Assembly (NCBI GenBank): GCA_902826775.1
Contig: CADEHE010000001.1
Location: 124,001-188,000, forward strand
Length of the DNA: 64,000 nucleotides
Origin: an uncultured Pseudomonadota bacterium
GTDB lineage: Bacteria; Pseudomonadota; Gammaproteobacteria; Burkholderiales; JALYOK01
Reading direction: 5' to 3'
Below the pieces are notes generated by a model. That model worked only from the letters and a program-made list of their open reading frames with translations. It did no database searches and was not told where the DNA came from. Position 1 is the stretch's first letter, and every line of letters begins with the position of its first letter. Below, one piece after another: positions 26,198 through 35,841 of this stretch. Both the position numbers and the translations under genes were made by a program.

Positions 26198-27478
26198 CTA
26201 CAGGGCCAGCGGCAGTTGTCGCGAGTGAATGCGCACGACTTTCACCATGCGATCCTGGGTCTGAACAATCTCTATCGGATAGCCGTCGATTTTCAGACTT
26301 GTGCCCGGTTCGGGAATGTCTTCCAAGTGCTCCAGAATCAATCCGTTGACGGTTTTTGGACCTTCAAGATTGAACTTGAGCCCCAGCTTGCGATTGAGTT
26401 CGCGCACCAAGGCGCCACCCTCGACCAATAGCTCGCCCGTTTTGGCGTCGCCTTCGAGCAGACCCTGGACGCGCGTGCCCTTGCCGAATTCACCAACGAT
26501 CTCCTCCATGATGTCCTCAACAGTCACCAAGCCCTGCAATTCGCCGTACTCATCGACCACTAACGCGATCCGGCTCTTGGTTGCCTGGAAGTTCTGTAAC
26601 TGAGTCAGCAGCGGGGTGCCGGCCGGGACGAAATACGGCGGCTGCAAAATTTCCTGCAGCGCCTCTTTGGTAAGTTCATTGTTCTCAGCTTGGTGCAGCA
26701 CTTTGCGCACGTGCAGTATGCCGATGATCTCGTCCAGCTCGCCGCGATACACTGGCTGTAGCGTATGGTGCACGGTAGCCAAGCGCGCGCGGATGGCGTC
26801 GATGTCGTCGTCCAAGTCGATCGCCTCGATCTGGTTGCGCGGGGTCATGGTGTCGTCCACCGTGATCTTTTGCAGTTCGAACAGGTTGAGCAGGATCGAT
26901 TGGTGCTTGGCGGGAATATAGTGCGCTCCTTCCAACACCAAGGTGCGCAACTCTTCCAGCGTGAGTTTGTGTTCCTGCTCTTGCTCGCTCGGCTTGAGGC
27001 GCAACAACGCCAGCAGCGCGTTGACAAAGAGATTGACGAACCAAACGATCGGGTAAACGACGGTCAGTAGCGGCGCGAGAAAATAAGCCGCTGGCAGCGC
27101 AATCTTTTCAGCGTACGCCGCGCCGATCACTTTAGGGGTGATCTCACTAACCACGAGAATGGCGAAGGTAACCGCGAGCGTTGCAATGCTGAGAGCCAGT
27201 TCCCCATTGCCGAACAAGCGCACGGCGATCACGGTGACCAGCGTCGCTGAGGCGGCGTTAATCAGGTTGTTTCCGAGCAGAATTACCCCGAGCAGCTTGT
27301 CGGTGCGCTCGAGCAGCGATACGGTGAGCTTCGCCGCGCGGCTTCCCTGGCTAGCCAAGTGGCGCAGGCGAAACCGGTTAATGGCCATCATGCTGGTCTC
27401 GGCTATGGAGAAAAAGCCAGAAACCACCAGCAACACCGCCAGCCAAATCAGCAGCGTCTGCGTCGAGAATTCGTCCAA
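26198..27478 (-). CDS. HlyC/CorC family (CNNM/YfjD-type) transporter
   Basis: 426 aa. N-terminal DUF21 (CNNM) membrane domain (about 1-190) with SGFFSIAETSMMAINRFRLRH, then two CBS domains (MTPRNQIEAIDLDDD; LVVDEYGELQGLVTVEDI) and a C-terminal CorC_HlyC domain with VNGLILEHLEDIPEPG. Members are linked to Mg/Co efflux or divalent cation homeostasis. Followed on the same strand by pilC after 113 bp. Confidence 0.9.
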   Translation of the reverse strand: MDEFSTQTLLIWLAVLLVVSGFFSIAETSMMAINRFRLRHLASQGSRAAKLTVSLLERTDKLLGVILLGNNLINAASATLVTVIAVRLFGNGELALSIATLAVTFAILVVSEITPKVIGAAYAEKIALPAAYFLAPLLTVVYPIVWFVNLFVNALLALLRLKPSEQEQEHKLTLEELRTLVLEGAHYIPAKHQSILLNLFELQKITVDDTMTPRNQIEAIDLDDDIDAIRARLATVHHTLQPVYRGELDEIIGILHVRKVLHQAENNELTKEALQEILQPPYFVPAGTPLLTQLQNFQATKSRIALVVDEYGELQGLVTVEDIMEEIVGEFGKGTRVQGLLEGDAKTGELLVEGGALVRELNRKLGLKFNLEGPKTVNGLILEHLEDIPEPGTSLKIDGYPIEIVQTQDRMVKVVRIHSRQLPLAL

Positions 27479-27534
27479 CTTAGGGGCAGACTAGAGTAGG
27501 AGTCGGCAAAGTATTGGGACGGCGCCGCAGCCTG

Positions 27535-28377
27535 TCAAGCACGTTTGAGGACCACTTCCAGCACGAACTTGCTGCCGACATATGCGAGCAGCAACAGCGC
27601 GAACCCGAGCAGGGTGAGCCGCACGGCCTTGCGCCCGCGCCAGCCATAGCGCCAATGCCCCAGTAACAGCACTGCAAAAACCAGCCAGGACAGAATGCCG
27701 AACACCACCTTGTGAGTGAACTGAAACGGCTTACCGAACCACGCCTCCGAAAACAGGATGCCGCTTGCCAGACTCAGCGTCAGCATGATGAATCCGAAGC
27801 TCAGCAACTGGAACAGCAGCCGCTGCATCGGCACCAAAGGCGGCAGTTCTTGTAGCCATGCCGCCATCACGCCGCCGTGCAAGCCTTTGTCGAGCGCCGC
27901 CATCAATAGCGCGTGCAATGCGGCGATCGTGAGCACGCTGTAAGCCAGAATTGACAAGAACAAATGCACGTGAAAACTGGTCATGCCGCTGTACGGCAAT
28001 ACTTGCGAATGCGGCAGCAGCACCGGCAACAACACCGCCACAGCGGCAACGGGCAGAATCAAGTTGCTGAGTGGCCCTATGCGCAGCGAGAAATGCGCAA
28101 TCCAATAAATTAGCAGTGCAAGCCACACGATTAGCGAGACGGCATAGCCGACACCTAGATTCATGCCCGCCTCGGTGAATATGCCGCGATACAGCAGATA
28201 TGTATGCAGCAGCAAAACTAGCGGGATGCCGAAGTTGCGTGCCCGAACCGCGCTCGACTGCGCTCGCGGGGCCGTGCTCGGAAACGTCGCGACCGGCCGC
28301 GCTAGGCCCAGCCGAGTTCCGGCAACACAGTAGATTGCAAGGCCAACGTACAGCAGGGCGGTGATAAGATATAGCAA
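27535..28377 (-). CDS. CcsA/YpjD-type cytochrome c assembly family membrane protein
   Basis: 280 aa with eight predicted membrane helices. It matches the YpjD/CcsA-like group located upstream of ffh in many proteobacteria: FHVHLFLSILAYSVLTIAALHAL and LTHKVVFGILSWLVFAVLLLG-type segments, with conserved histidines. The tryptophan-rich WWD heme motif of true CcsA/CcmC is not visible, so a direct role in heme handling is unproven. Divergent from ffh. Confidence 0.82.
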   Translation of the reverse strand: MLYLITALLYVGLAIYCVAGTRLGLARPVATFPSTAPRAQSSAVRARNFGIPLVLLLHTYLLYRGIFTEAGMNLGVGYAVSLIVWLALLIYWIAHFSLRIGPLSNLILPVAAVAVLLPVLLPHSQVLPYSGMTSFHVHLFLSILAYSVLTIAALHALLMAALDKGLHGGVMAAWLQELPPLVPMQRLLFQLLSFGFIMLTLSLASGILFSEAWFGKPFQFTHKVVFGILSWLVFAVLLLGHWRYGWRGRKAVRLTLLGFALLLLAYVGSKFVLEVVLKRA

Positions 28378-28483
28378 CGTTCAGCTCTCAGAGTAGACGC
28401 GACGCGCGCCACACACTGGACTTGCAGTCTACACCAAAGCCTTTCCCCCAGCTTCCCTTGTGTCCCAGCCTGGATAGACCCAC

Positions 28484-29836
28484 ATGCTCGACAACTTGAC
28501 TCAACGCCTCGCCGGCGTGATCAAAACGCTGCGCGGTCAAGCGCGCATCACCGAAGAAAATGTGCAGGATGCATTGCGCGAAGTGCGCATGGCCCTGTTG
28601 GAAGCCGATGTTGCTCTGCCGGTGGTCAAAGACTTCATTGCGCAGGTGAAAGAGAAGGCGCTCGGCCGCGAAGTTCAGCAGAGCTTATCGCCTGGCCAAG
28701 CGCTGGTCGGGGTGGTCCACGCGGAACTGACGCGGCTCATGGGCGAAAGCAACGCTGCGCTCAATTTCGCCACGGTGCCGCCGGCCGTATTCTTAATGGC
28801 AGGTTTGCAAGGCTCGGGCAAGACAACTAGCAGCGGCAAGCTGGCCAAGTACCTGAAGGAACAACTCAACAAGAAGGTCTTGCTGGTGAGTTGCGACGTC
28901 TACCGTCCGGCCGCGATCGAGCAGTTGCGCGTGTTGGGCGAGCAGCTCGAAGTCGACTTCCTGCCGGTGGAGCCGAGCGAAAAGCCGGAGAAGATCGCGG
29001 TGCGCGCGCTCGATCATGCGCGCCGTCACTTTTACGACGTGCTTATTGTCGACACCGCCGGGCGGCTCGCGATCGATGAGCAAATGATGGCCGAAATCAA
29101 ACTGCTGCACGCCGCGCTTAATCCAATTGAGACGCTATTCGTGGTCGATGCCATGCAAGGTCAGGACGCGGTCAATGTCGCGCGCGCGTTCGGCGAGGCG
29201 CTGCCCTTGACCGGCGTGATTCTAACCAAGCTGGATGGCGATTCACGCGGCGGCGCCGCACTTTCGGTGCGCCACGTGACGCAAAAACCGATTAAGTTTG
29301 TCGGCGTCGGCGAAAAGTTGGCGGCACTCGAACCTTTCCACCCGGAGCGTATGGCGCAGCGCGTGCTGGGCATGGGCGATGTGCTTAGCTTGATCGAGGA
29401 AGCGCATCGCAAAGTCGATCATGAAGAGGCGCAGAAACTCGCGCAGAAGATCAAGAAGGGCAAAGATTTCGACCTGGAAGACTTCCGCTCACAGTTACTG
29501 CAGATGAAGAAAATGGGCGGCGTCAGCGCCATGCTCGACAAGCTGCCGGCGCAACTCGGCAAACTCGCCGCGGAGGCGCCGCAATTCGAAGACAAGGCGG
29601 TGCGCCGGCTCATCGGCGTGATCGACTCGATGACGCCGCAAGAGCGGCGGTTTCCGGCGCTCATCAAAGCCGCGCGCAAGCGCCGCATCGCAACTGGCGC
29701 TGGGGTACAGGTACAAGAGGTCAATCGCTTGCTCAACCAATTTGAGCAAGTACAGAAAATGATGAAGAGCATGGCGAAAGGCGGCATGGCAAAGCTCATG
29801 CGCGGCATGAAGGGTATGCTGCCGGGCATGCGTTGA
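28484..29836 (+). CDS. ffh: Signal recognition particle protein Ffh
   Basis: 450 aa, full length. N domain about 1-90, GTPase domain with GLQGSGKTTSSGKLA (G1), DVYRPAAIEQL (G2), DTAGRL (G3), TKLDGDSRGG (G4) and GVGEK; the methionine-rich M domain ends MKSMAKGGMAKLMRGMKG. It binds 4.5S RNA and hydrophobic signal sequences and docks with FtsY. Transcribed divergently from the ypjD-like gene, a common arrangement. Confidence 0.98.
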   Translation: MLDNLTQRLAGVIKTLRGQARITEENVQDALREVRMALLEADVALPVVKDFIAQVKEKALGREVQQSLSPGQALVGVVHAELTRLMGESNAALNFATVPPAVFLMAGLQGSGKTTSSGKLAKYLKEQLNKKVLLVSCDVYRPAAIEQLRVLGEQLEVDFLPVEPSEKPEKIAVRALDHARRHFYDVLIVDTAGRLAIDEQMMAEIKLLHAALNPIETLFVVDAMQGQDAVNVARAFGEALPLTGVILTKLDGDSRGGAALSVRHVTQKPIKFVGVGEKLAALEPFHPERMAQRVLGMGDVLSLIEEAHRKVDHEEAQKLAQKIKKGKDFDLEDFRSQLLQMKKMGGVSAMLDKLPAQLGKLAAEAPQFEDKAVRRLIGVIDSMTPQERRFPALIKAARKRRIATGAGVQVQEVNRLLNQFEQVQKMMKSMAKGGMAKLMRGMKGMLPGMR

Positions 29837-29942
29837 GCCGTTAACACTCTGCCGCGTTAGGTTACTGCGGGCTCTATAACTCCGTAAGTATTTGCCATAA
29901 AGACTTGCAGACGAAACCAGTCATGAGTATTCGTTGCAAGCC

Positions 29943-30317
29943 GTGAATTTCCTCGCCGACCTGATACTGGTTTTGCACCTGCTTCTCGCGCTGTTCATCG
30001 TCGGCGGTCTGCTGCTAACGTGGATCGGGGCGCAGCAGCGCTGGCGCTGGGTCAAGAACTACTGGTTTCGCAGCGCGCACCTGTTCGCGATCATCTTTGT
30101 CGCCGCGGAAACACTGCTCGGAGTGGTGTGTCCGCTCACCACGCTGGAGGACATGTTGCGCGGAAATAACACTGCCGCACAGGGATTCATCGAGCGCTGG
30201 GTGGGCCGCGTGTTGTTCTACGACTTGCCGGTTTGGATCTTCAATCTCGGCTACCTGACGTTCGCCGCGCTCACGATTCACGCTTGGCGCCGCGTGCCGC
30301 CGCAAAAACGCGCCTAG
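29943..30317 (+). CDS. DUF2784 family membrane protein
   Basis: About 124 aa with four hydrophobic segments; the start LADLILVLHLLLALFIVGG and the middle ETLLGVVCPLTTLED (conserved cysteine) match DUF2784. The GTG at 29943 is chosen since family members begin shortly before LADL; a TTG three codons earlier is possible. The stop codon overlaps the stop of convergent plsY (CTAG at 30314-30317). Function unknown. Confidence 0.8.
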   Translation: MNFLADLILVLHLLLALFIVGGLLLTWIGAQQRWRWVKNYWFRSAHLFAIIFVAAETLLGVVCPLTTLEDMLRGNNTAAQGFIERWVGRVLFYDLPVWIFNLGYLTFAALTIHAWRRVPPQKRA

Positions 30318-30922
30318 CCTTGGTTGGATTTGCCGAACCCGCTCTCGGCACCCTTGAAGAGCTTCTCGATGTTGTCTTTGTGGCGCCAAATCAATAAAGC
30401 CAGCATGCTTAACAGCGACCACAAGGTGGTCCCAGGACCGAAGAAGTAGATCGAAGCGAAGGTAGTCACCACGATGGCGATAAGCGCCGAAAGCGACGAG
30501 ATGCGCGTGACAACGAACACTATCGCCCAGGCCGCCGCCGCGATCAAGGCCACACGCCAATCTAACGGCAACAGTACTCCCAAAGCGGTGGCCACGCCCT
30601 TGCCGCCGCGAAACTGGTAATAGAGCGGAAACAGGTGTCCTAAAAACACGGCGAGCAGCGCGAGCGGCACGGCGTCCTCGTGCAGCGCAAAACGTTTGGC
30701 CACATACATCGCAGCCGCCACCGCAACGAAGCCTTTTGCGGCATCGCCGACCAGCGTCAAAGCCGCCGCGCGCTTGTTGCCGGTGCGCGCAACGTTGGTG
30801 GCGCCCGGGTTCCCCGAACCGTAAGTGCGCGGATCGGGCAAGCCAAACGCTTTGCTGACGATCGAGGCGAACGACAGCGAGCCGATCAAATATGCACCGA
30901 GGACAACAAGCGCGGTCAACAT
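30314..30922 (-). CDS. plsY: Acyl-phosphate glycerol-3-phosphate acyltransferase
   Basis: 202 aa from the ATG at 30922; the open frame continues upstream but without PlsY similarity. Multi-pass membrane enzyme with the three cytoplasmic motifs: AYLIGSLSFASIVSK, GSGNPGATNVART (motif 1) and FRGGKGVATALGVL (motif 2, glycerol-3-phosphate/acyl-phosphate site). It makes lysophosphatidic acid from acyl-phosphate. Lies downstream of the amtB terminator, so it has its own promoter. Confidence 0.95.
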   Translation of the reverse strand: MLTALVVLGAYLIGSLSFASIVSKAFGLPDPRTYGSGNPGATNVARTGNKRAAALTLVGDAAKGFVAVAAAMYVAKRFALHEDAVPLALLAVFLGHLFPLYYQFRGGKGVATALGVLLPLDWRVALIAAAAWAIVFVVTRISSLSALIAIVVTTFASIYFFGPGTTLWSLLSMLALLIWRHKDNIEKLFKGAESGFGKSNQG

Positions 30923-30985
30923 GGCGCGCAGTATACAGGCGGGCGAGCAGCAGCAGCCGCAGCTTCTCCCACAAGGATTGTGCGC

Positions 30986-31015
30986 AACAAAAAAGGGGCG
31001 CCCAGCGGGCGCCCC
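30986..31015 (-). terminator. Intrinsic terminator of amtB
   Basis: Perfect 9-bp stem GGGGCGCCC/GGGCGCCCC with a 3-nt loop (30995-31015), followed on the minus strand by TTTTTTGTTG. It starts 30 bp after the amtB stop codon. Confidence 0.85.
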
Positions 31016-31044
31016 AATCTTGGGAGAACGGCAGAGAAAGCCGG

Positions 31045-32577
31045 CTACGCGTAGTAGGCGCTTTCCCCGTGTGAGGTTACGTCCAGGCCTTCGCGCTCCT
31101 CTTCTTCCGGCACGCGCAGTCCGATCACGGCGTCGACTATCTTGTAGGCGACAAAGGCGACCACCGCCGACCAAACCACGGTGATGCCCACGCCCCACAA
31201 TTGGCTCACCAATTGAGTGCCGATGGAGTAGTTTGGATTCACACCGTTAGCCACGTAGTCCCACACACCGGTGCCACCCAAACTCGGCGCGGCGAAGATA
31301 CCGGTGCCAAGCGCACCCACGATCCCGCCCACACCATGCACGCCGAACACATCGAGCGAATCATCGTAGCGGAACATGCGCTTCAAACCGGTCACGGCCC
31401 AGAAGCAGACGATGCCCGCGATCAAGCCGAGCATGATCGAGCCCATCGGACCGACAAAGCCGCAGGCCGGGGTAATCGCCACCAAGCCCGCGACCGCGCC
31501 CGAAGCAGCGCCCAACATAGACGGCTTGCCTTTGGACATCCACTCGACAAACATCCACGCCAGCGCGGCCGCAGCGGTTGCGAGCAGCGTGTTGACGAAC
31601 ACCAGCGCTGCCAAACCGGTGGCTTCCAAGTTCGAGCCGACGTTAAAGCCGAACCAACCCACCCAAAGCAACGAAGCGCCAATCATAGTCATCGTCAAAC
31701 TGTGCGGCGGCATCGCTTCGCGCCCGTAGCCGATGCGCTTGCCGATCACTATGGCACCAACCAACGCCGCGATACCTGCGTTAATGTGCACCACCGTTCC
31801 ACCGGCAAAATCCAGAGCGCCCTTTTGCCAGATGAAACCAGCGATAGCGTTGGCGGCTTCGGCTGCTTTGGCGTCGGTGTACGCATCGGGGCCGGCCCAG
31901 AACCAAACCATGTGCGCAACCGGCAGGTAGGAGAACGTGAACCAAATAGCCAAGAACCACAGCACCGCGGAAAATTTCACGCGTTCCGCGAAGGCGCCGA
32001 TGATGAGCGCCGGCGTGATCGCGGCGAAGGTCAGCTGAAACACCAAATAGATGTATTCCGGCACGACGACGCCCTTGCTGAACGTGGCGACCACCGAGTC
32101 CGGCGTGATGCCGTGCAAGAACATTCTGCCCAGGCCACCGAAGAACGCGTTGCCTTCGGTGAACGCGACGCTATAGCCGTACACCGCCCAAAGAATCGCC
32201 ATCACGCAGAAAGTAACGAACACCTGCATTAGCACCGAGAGCATGTTCTTGGTGCGCACCAGCCCGCCGTAAAAAAGCGCGAGCCCCGGAATCGTCATCA
32301 AAATGACGAACGCCGTAGCCACGATCATCCACGCCGTGTCACCTTTGTTCGGCGTCGGCGCCGGAGCGGCGGCAGGCGCGCTGGCCTCAGGCGCGGGTGC
32401 GCTCGTGTCTGCCGCCGCGGCGGGCGCCGGTGCCGCCTCGGTAGGAGCGGGGGCGGCGGTGTCGGCAGGTGCCGCAGCGGCGGGCGCAACATCAGTCTTA
32501 GCGGGTTCTTCCGCAAACGCGACGCTCGCGCACAGCAATGCGCACATGAAAGCGAGCAAGCTTGTTAGTCTTCTCAT
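31045..32577 (-). CDS. amtB: Ammonium transporter
   Basis: 510 aa from the ATG at 32577, which has AAGAAGGAAA before it; longer readings enter the glnK spacer. Signal peptide (about 1-22), then an alanine/proline-rich periplasmic tail (about 23-82), then eleven membrane helices of the Amt/MEP/Rh fold. Landmarks: DFAGGTVVHINAGIAALVGA with the pore histidine, and DDSLDVFGVHGVGGIVGA with the second histidine of the pore. The low-complexity tail is longer than in E. coli AmtB. Gated by GlnK encoded just upstream. Confidence 0.96.
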   Translation of the reverse strand: MRRLTSLLAFMCALLCASVAFAEEPAKTDVAPAAAAPADTAAPAPTEAAPAPAAAADTSAPAPEASAPAAAPAPTPNKGDTAWMIVATAFVILMTIPGLALFYGGLVRTKNMLSVLMQVFVTFCVMAILWAVYGYSVAFTEGNAFFGGLGRMFLHGITPDSVVATFSKGVVVPEYIYLVFQLTFAAITPALIIGAFAERVKFSAVLWFLAIWFTFSYLPVAHMVWFWAGPDAYTDAKAAEAANAIAGFIWQKGALDFAGGTVVHINAGIAALVGAIVIGKRIGYGREAMPPHSLTMTMIGASLLWVGWFGFNVGSNLEATGLAALVFVNTLLATAAAALAWMFVEWMSKGKPSMLGAASGAVAGLVAITPACGFVGPMGSIMLGLIAGIVCFWAVTGLKRMFRYDDSLDVFGVHGVGGIVGALGTGIFAAPSLGGTGVWDYVANGVNPNYSIGTQLVSQLWGVGITVVWSAVVAFVAYKIVDAVIGLRVPEEEEREGLDVTSHGESAYYA

Positions 32578-32590
32578 GATCGTTTCCTTC

Positions 32591-32938
<348 letters not shown>

Positions 32939-32979
32939 TTAGGTCGCGGTCAGAGTGCAAGCCCGCCGCGCGCCGATCC

Positions 32980-33702
32980 TTAAAAAGTTTTCTTTACCGA
33001 CAGCACTAGCGTGGAGTTGGCGATGTTCTTGCCGTCTACGCTCACGTTCTCGTCGGTATCCACATAACTCAACCCCAACAGAAAGCCGTTCCAATCGTAG
33101 GTTGCACCGATCGACCAATCTTGAATGTCGTCGTCGCCCACCACGTCGTCGATCTTTTGCAAGCCGTAGTGCGCGGTCAGCGTGACTTTGTCCATAAGCG
33201 GATAGTTGGCATTGCCCTCCAGGTAGTAGGAACCGTCGCCCTTATCCACGCCGAAGAAGTCCGTAAGCGAGTAGGACAACTTGCCGCCGATCCATTTGTA
33301 ATTCAGTCCGCCGTAGACTTCGAAGGTGTTGTACTTCTGGCTGCCGGCGTTCGCTCCGGGATAGAAGTAATAGATGCCGCCAACGTTGTAGCCGATGTCC
33401 TTGGTCAAGCTACCGGCGTAGCCGCCATAGAAATCCCACTCCAAACTGCCGTCTTCATAAAGCTTGCCGCTTACATTCGACGCCCACGTGCCGAGGTAGA
33501 TGCCGCTCGCGTGCGCATAGTCGAAGCCACCTTGCAGCGCAGGCTGTTTCTGCGTTTGCGATACGCCGCGGAAGCGGTAATCGCTGGCGAAGCCTAGATT
33601 GCCAGTCAGCGTGTGCGGCGACTTGGCTTCCTCCGCCGCGTACGCGGAGGACAGGGCGCTAAAGGCGATAGCGGCAGCCGCAGCGATAAGTTTCGAATCC
33701 AT
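32980..33702 (-). CDS. TIGR02001-type outer membrane protein
   Basis: 240 aa with a signal peptide ending AYAAEE. The mature part starts LTGNLGFASDYRFRGVSQT, the signature of the TIGR02001 (gcw_chp) family, and has amphipathic beta-strands throughout, ending with a phenylalanine (VKKTF) as beta-barrel proteins do. Commonly located upstream of glnK-amtB in betaproteobacteria; presumably a nitrogen-regulated porin or channel. GGAAGG ribosome binding site. Expressed from a sigma-54 promoter. Confidence 0.88.
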   Translation of the reverse strand: MDSKLIAAAAAIAFSALSSAYAAEEAKSPHTLTGNLGFASDYRFRGVSQTQKQPALQGGFDYAHASGIYLGTWASNVSGKLYEDGSLEWDFYGGYAGSLTKDIGYNVGGIYYFYPGANAGSQKYNTFEVYGGLNYKWIGGKLSYSLTDFFGVDKGDGSYYLEGNANYPLMDKVTLTAHYGLQKIDDVVGDDDIQDWSIGATYDWNGFLLGLSYVDTDENVSVDGKNIANSTLVLSVKKTF

Positions 33703-33737
33703 ACGTTTACCTTCCGGGGTCTAGATGAAGTGAGTTG

Positions 33738-33753
33738 AGCAGGTTGCATGCCA
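33738..33753 (-). promoter_or_regulatory. Sigma-54 promoter for the OMP-glnK-amtB operon
   Basis: On the minus strand the site reads TGGCATGCAACCTGCT. The sigma-54 consensus is TGGCACG-N4-TTGCW; 10 of its 12 specified positions match, including the invariant GG (-24) and GC (-12) at the correct spacing. Transcription would begin near 33727, about 25 nt before the ATG. This agrees with NtrC control of nitrogen-uptake genes. I did not find a clear NtrC enhancer palindrome upstream. Confidence 0.75.
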
Positions 33754-33934
33754 TGCGAAACAATCTTTATTAATCAATGAATTAAGTGTGGACCAGGGGA
33801 GCCTCGCTTAACTCATGCCCCGTTATAGGGCTTGATCAATTGACTAACGCACCACATTGGTGCGGCCGATGCGAGACCAAGAAACGACGAATCGATTTGC
33901 TACACTAGGCGCTCGCCTTTCGATGGAGCTCGCG

Positions 33935-34171
33935 ATGCTCAACGCCAAATTCCTCGACGAACTCTCCGCCAAAATGAGCGAGTTGATCGCGCAAAGTCCG
34001 CTCAAGGACGTTGAGAAAAACACGCGCGCCATGATGGGCAGCATGTTCACCAAACTTGATTTGGTGACACGCGAAGAATTCGATGTGCAGCAGCAGGTGC
34101 TGGCGCGCACGCGCGAGAAACTTGAATTGCTGGAAAAGCGCGTGGCCGAATTAGAAGCGCGCAAAGGCTAG
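33935..34171 (+). CDS. ubiK: Ubiquinone biosynthesis accessory factor UbiK
   Basis: 78 aa coiled-coil protein (YqiC/BMFP family): MLNAKFLDELSAKMSELI at the start, then EKNTRAMMGSMFTKLDLVTREEFDVQQQVL and a terminal heptad helix LELLEKRVAELEA. The ATG at 33935 is preceded by TGGAGCT at the right distance; other in-frame ATGs lie upstream. It aids the Ubi complex in aerobic ubiquinone synthesis. It is often located directly before comM, as here. Confidence 0.88.
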   Translation: MLNAKFLDELSAKMSELIAQSPLKDVEKNTRAMMGSMFTKLDLVTREEFDVQQQVLARTREKLELLEKRVAELEARKG

Positions 34172-34338
34172 CCTGCACCGGCACGCCAACGCTGGTCTAC
34201 GCGCCTAATTTGCCGCTCTTTTCGGACGAATCGATTGCGGCTCACACAGGCGTGCATCTGCGGACTGCCGGAAGCAACAGCGCCCACCCCCGCTGCACCG
34301 GCTGCGGGCTGACTTTGCCCAGGCTTGAGCGCTTCTGA

Positions 34339-35841
34339 ATGTCGGTTGCCGTCCTCTATAGCCGCGCCTTGGACGGTGTCGACGCACCGCTAGTCACCGT
34401 CGAAGCGCACTTGGCGAACGGGCTGCCGAGTTTCACCATCGTCGGCCTACCCGAAGCGGAAGTGAAAGAAGCGCGCGACCGTGTGCGCGCGGCGCTGCAA
34501 AATGCCCGCTTCGAATTCCCGCAACGGCGCGTGACCGTCAACTTGGCGCCAGCGGATCTGCCGAAAGAATCCGGCCGCTTCGACTTGCCGATCGCGCTCG
34601 GCATTCTGGCCGCCTCAGGGCAAATCCCCGCGGACAAATTACAGGACTACGAATTCGCCGGCGAGCTCGCCCTTACTGGGCAGTTGCGCCCGATCCGCGG
34701 GGCGCTGGCGATGACTTACCGCGCTACGCGCGACGGTCGCGCTTTCATACTGCCAAAAGAATCCGCCCATGAATCAAGTTTCGTGCGCGCGGCAGAGATA
34801 TACCCCGCAGAGAATCTGCTACAAGTGTGCGCGCATTTGGCCGGGCGCGAGAGCCTGGCGCGCCACAGCGCAAGCACACAAGCGCCCGCGCCGAGCTATC
34901 CGGACTTAAACGAAGTCAAAGGCCAATCCCACGCCAAGCGCGCGCTCGAAATCGCCGCGGCCGGCGCGCACAGCCTGCTGATGAGCGGGCCGCCCGGCAC
35001 CGGCAAATCCATGCTCGCCGCGCGCCTGCCCGGCATCTTGCCGCCGATGAGCGAAGACGATGCGCTGGAAAGCGCAGCGATCCAGTCGCTCGGCAGCAGC
35101 GGCTTTCGTGTCGATCACTTCGCCGTGCGGCCTTACCGCGCACCGCATCACACCGCCTCATCGGTGGCGCTGGTGGGCGGCGGCAGCAACCCGCGACCCG
35201 GTGAGATCTCGCTCGCGCATCATGGCGTTTTGTTCCTCGATGAATTGCCCGAGTTCGAACGCAGCGTGCTAGAAGTGCTGCGCGAACCGCTCGAATCCGG
35301 CCGCATCCACATCTCGCGCGCCGCACGCCAAGCCGAGTTCCCTGCCAAGTTTCAGTTAATTGCCGCGATGAACCCCTGCCCGTGCGGCTATCTCGGCCAC
35401 CCGAACGGCAGATGCCGCTGCACGCCCGATCAAATCGCACGCTATCGCAGCAAAATTTCCGGTCCGCTGCTCGATCGCATCGACCTGCAGATCGAAGTGC
35501 CGGCCGTGCCGGTCGACGAACTTGCCGGGCGAGCCGAAGGCGAGAGCAGTGCCACTGTACGCGAGCGCGTCGCCGCGGCGCGCGAACGGCAAATCACGCG
35601 CCAAGGCAAACCCAACGCACAGCTCGGCCCGAAAGAAATCGAAACGCACGTCACGGCAGATGCCGATGCGGAAACGTTGCTGCGCCACGCCATCAGCCGC
35701 TTGAATTTATCGGCCCGCGCCTACCACCGCGTTATGAAAGTCGCGCAAACGATCGCGGATTTAGCGGGCAGTGAACGCTGCACGAAAGCGCACGTGGCGG
35801 AGGCGATTCAGTATCGGCGAGGGCTTTCTACAACGGCTTAA
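34339..35841 (+). CDS. comM: Magnesium chelatase-like AAA+ ATPase ComM (YifB)
   Basis: 500 aa, full length. N-terminal ChlI-like domain (VTVEAHLANGLPSFTIVGLPE), Walker A GPPGTGKSMLA, Walker B LFLDELPEF, the zinc-like NPCPCGYLGHPNGRCRCT stretch and a C-terminal Mg_chelatase_C domain. ComM is a branch-migration helicase acting in natural transformation. The last 125 codons are nearly duplicated at 37816-38190, about 2.36 kb downstream. The stop overlaps the convergent dgt gene by 14 bp. Confidence 0.96.
   Translation: MSVAVLYSRALDGVDAPLVTVEAHLANGLPSFTIVGLPEAEVKEARDRVRAALQNARFEFPQRRVTVNLAPADLPKESGRFDLPIALGILAASGQIPADKLQDYEFAGELALTGQLRPIRGALAMTYRATRDGRAFILPKESAHESSFVRAAEIYPAENLLQVCAHLAGRESLARHSASTQAPAPSYPDLNEVKGQSHAKRALEIAAAGAHSLLMSGPPGTGKSMLAARLPGILPPMSEDDALESAAIQSLGSSGFRVDHFAVRPYRAPHHTASSVALVGGGSNPRPGEISLAHHGVLFLDELPEFERSVLEVLREPLESGRIHISRAARQAEFPAKFQLIAAMNPCPCGYLGHPNGRCRCTPDQIARYRSKISGPLLDRIDLQIEVPAVPVDELAGRAEGESSATVRERVAAARERQITRQGKPNAQLGPKEIETHVTADADAETLLRHAISRLNLSARAYHRVMKVAQTIADLAGSERCTKAHVAEAIQYRRGLSTTA

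Noticed and set aside
30923-31198. Upstream extension of plsY by 92 codons
   Set aside because: It runs back through the amtB terminator into the 3' end of amtB and reads as arginine/glycine-rich noise; the conserved protein starts at 30922.
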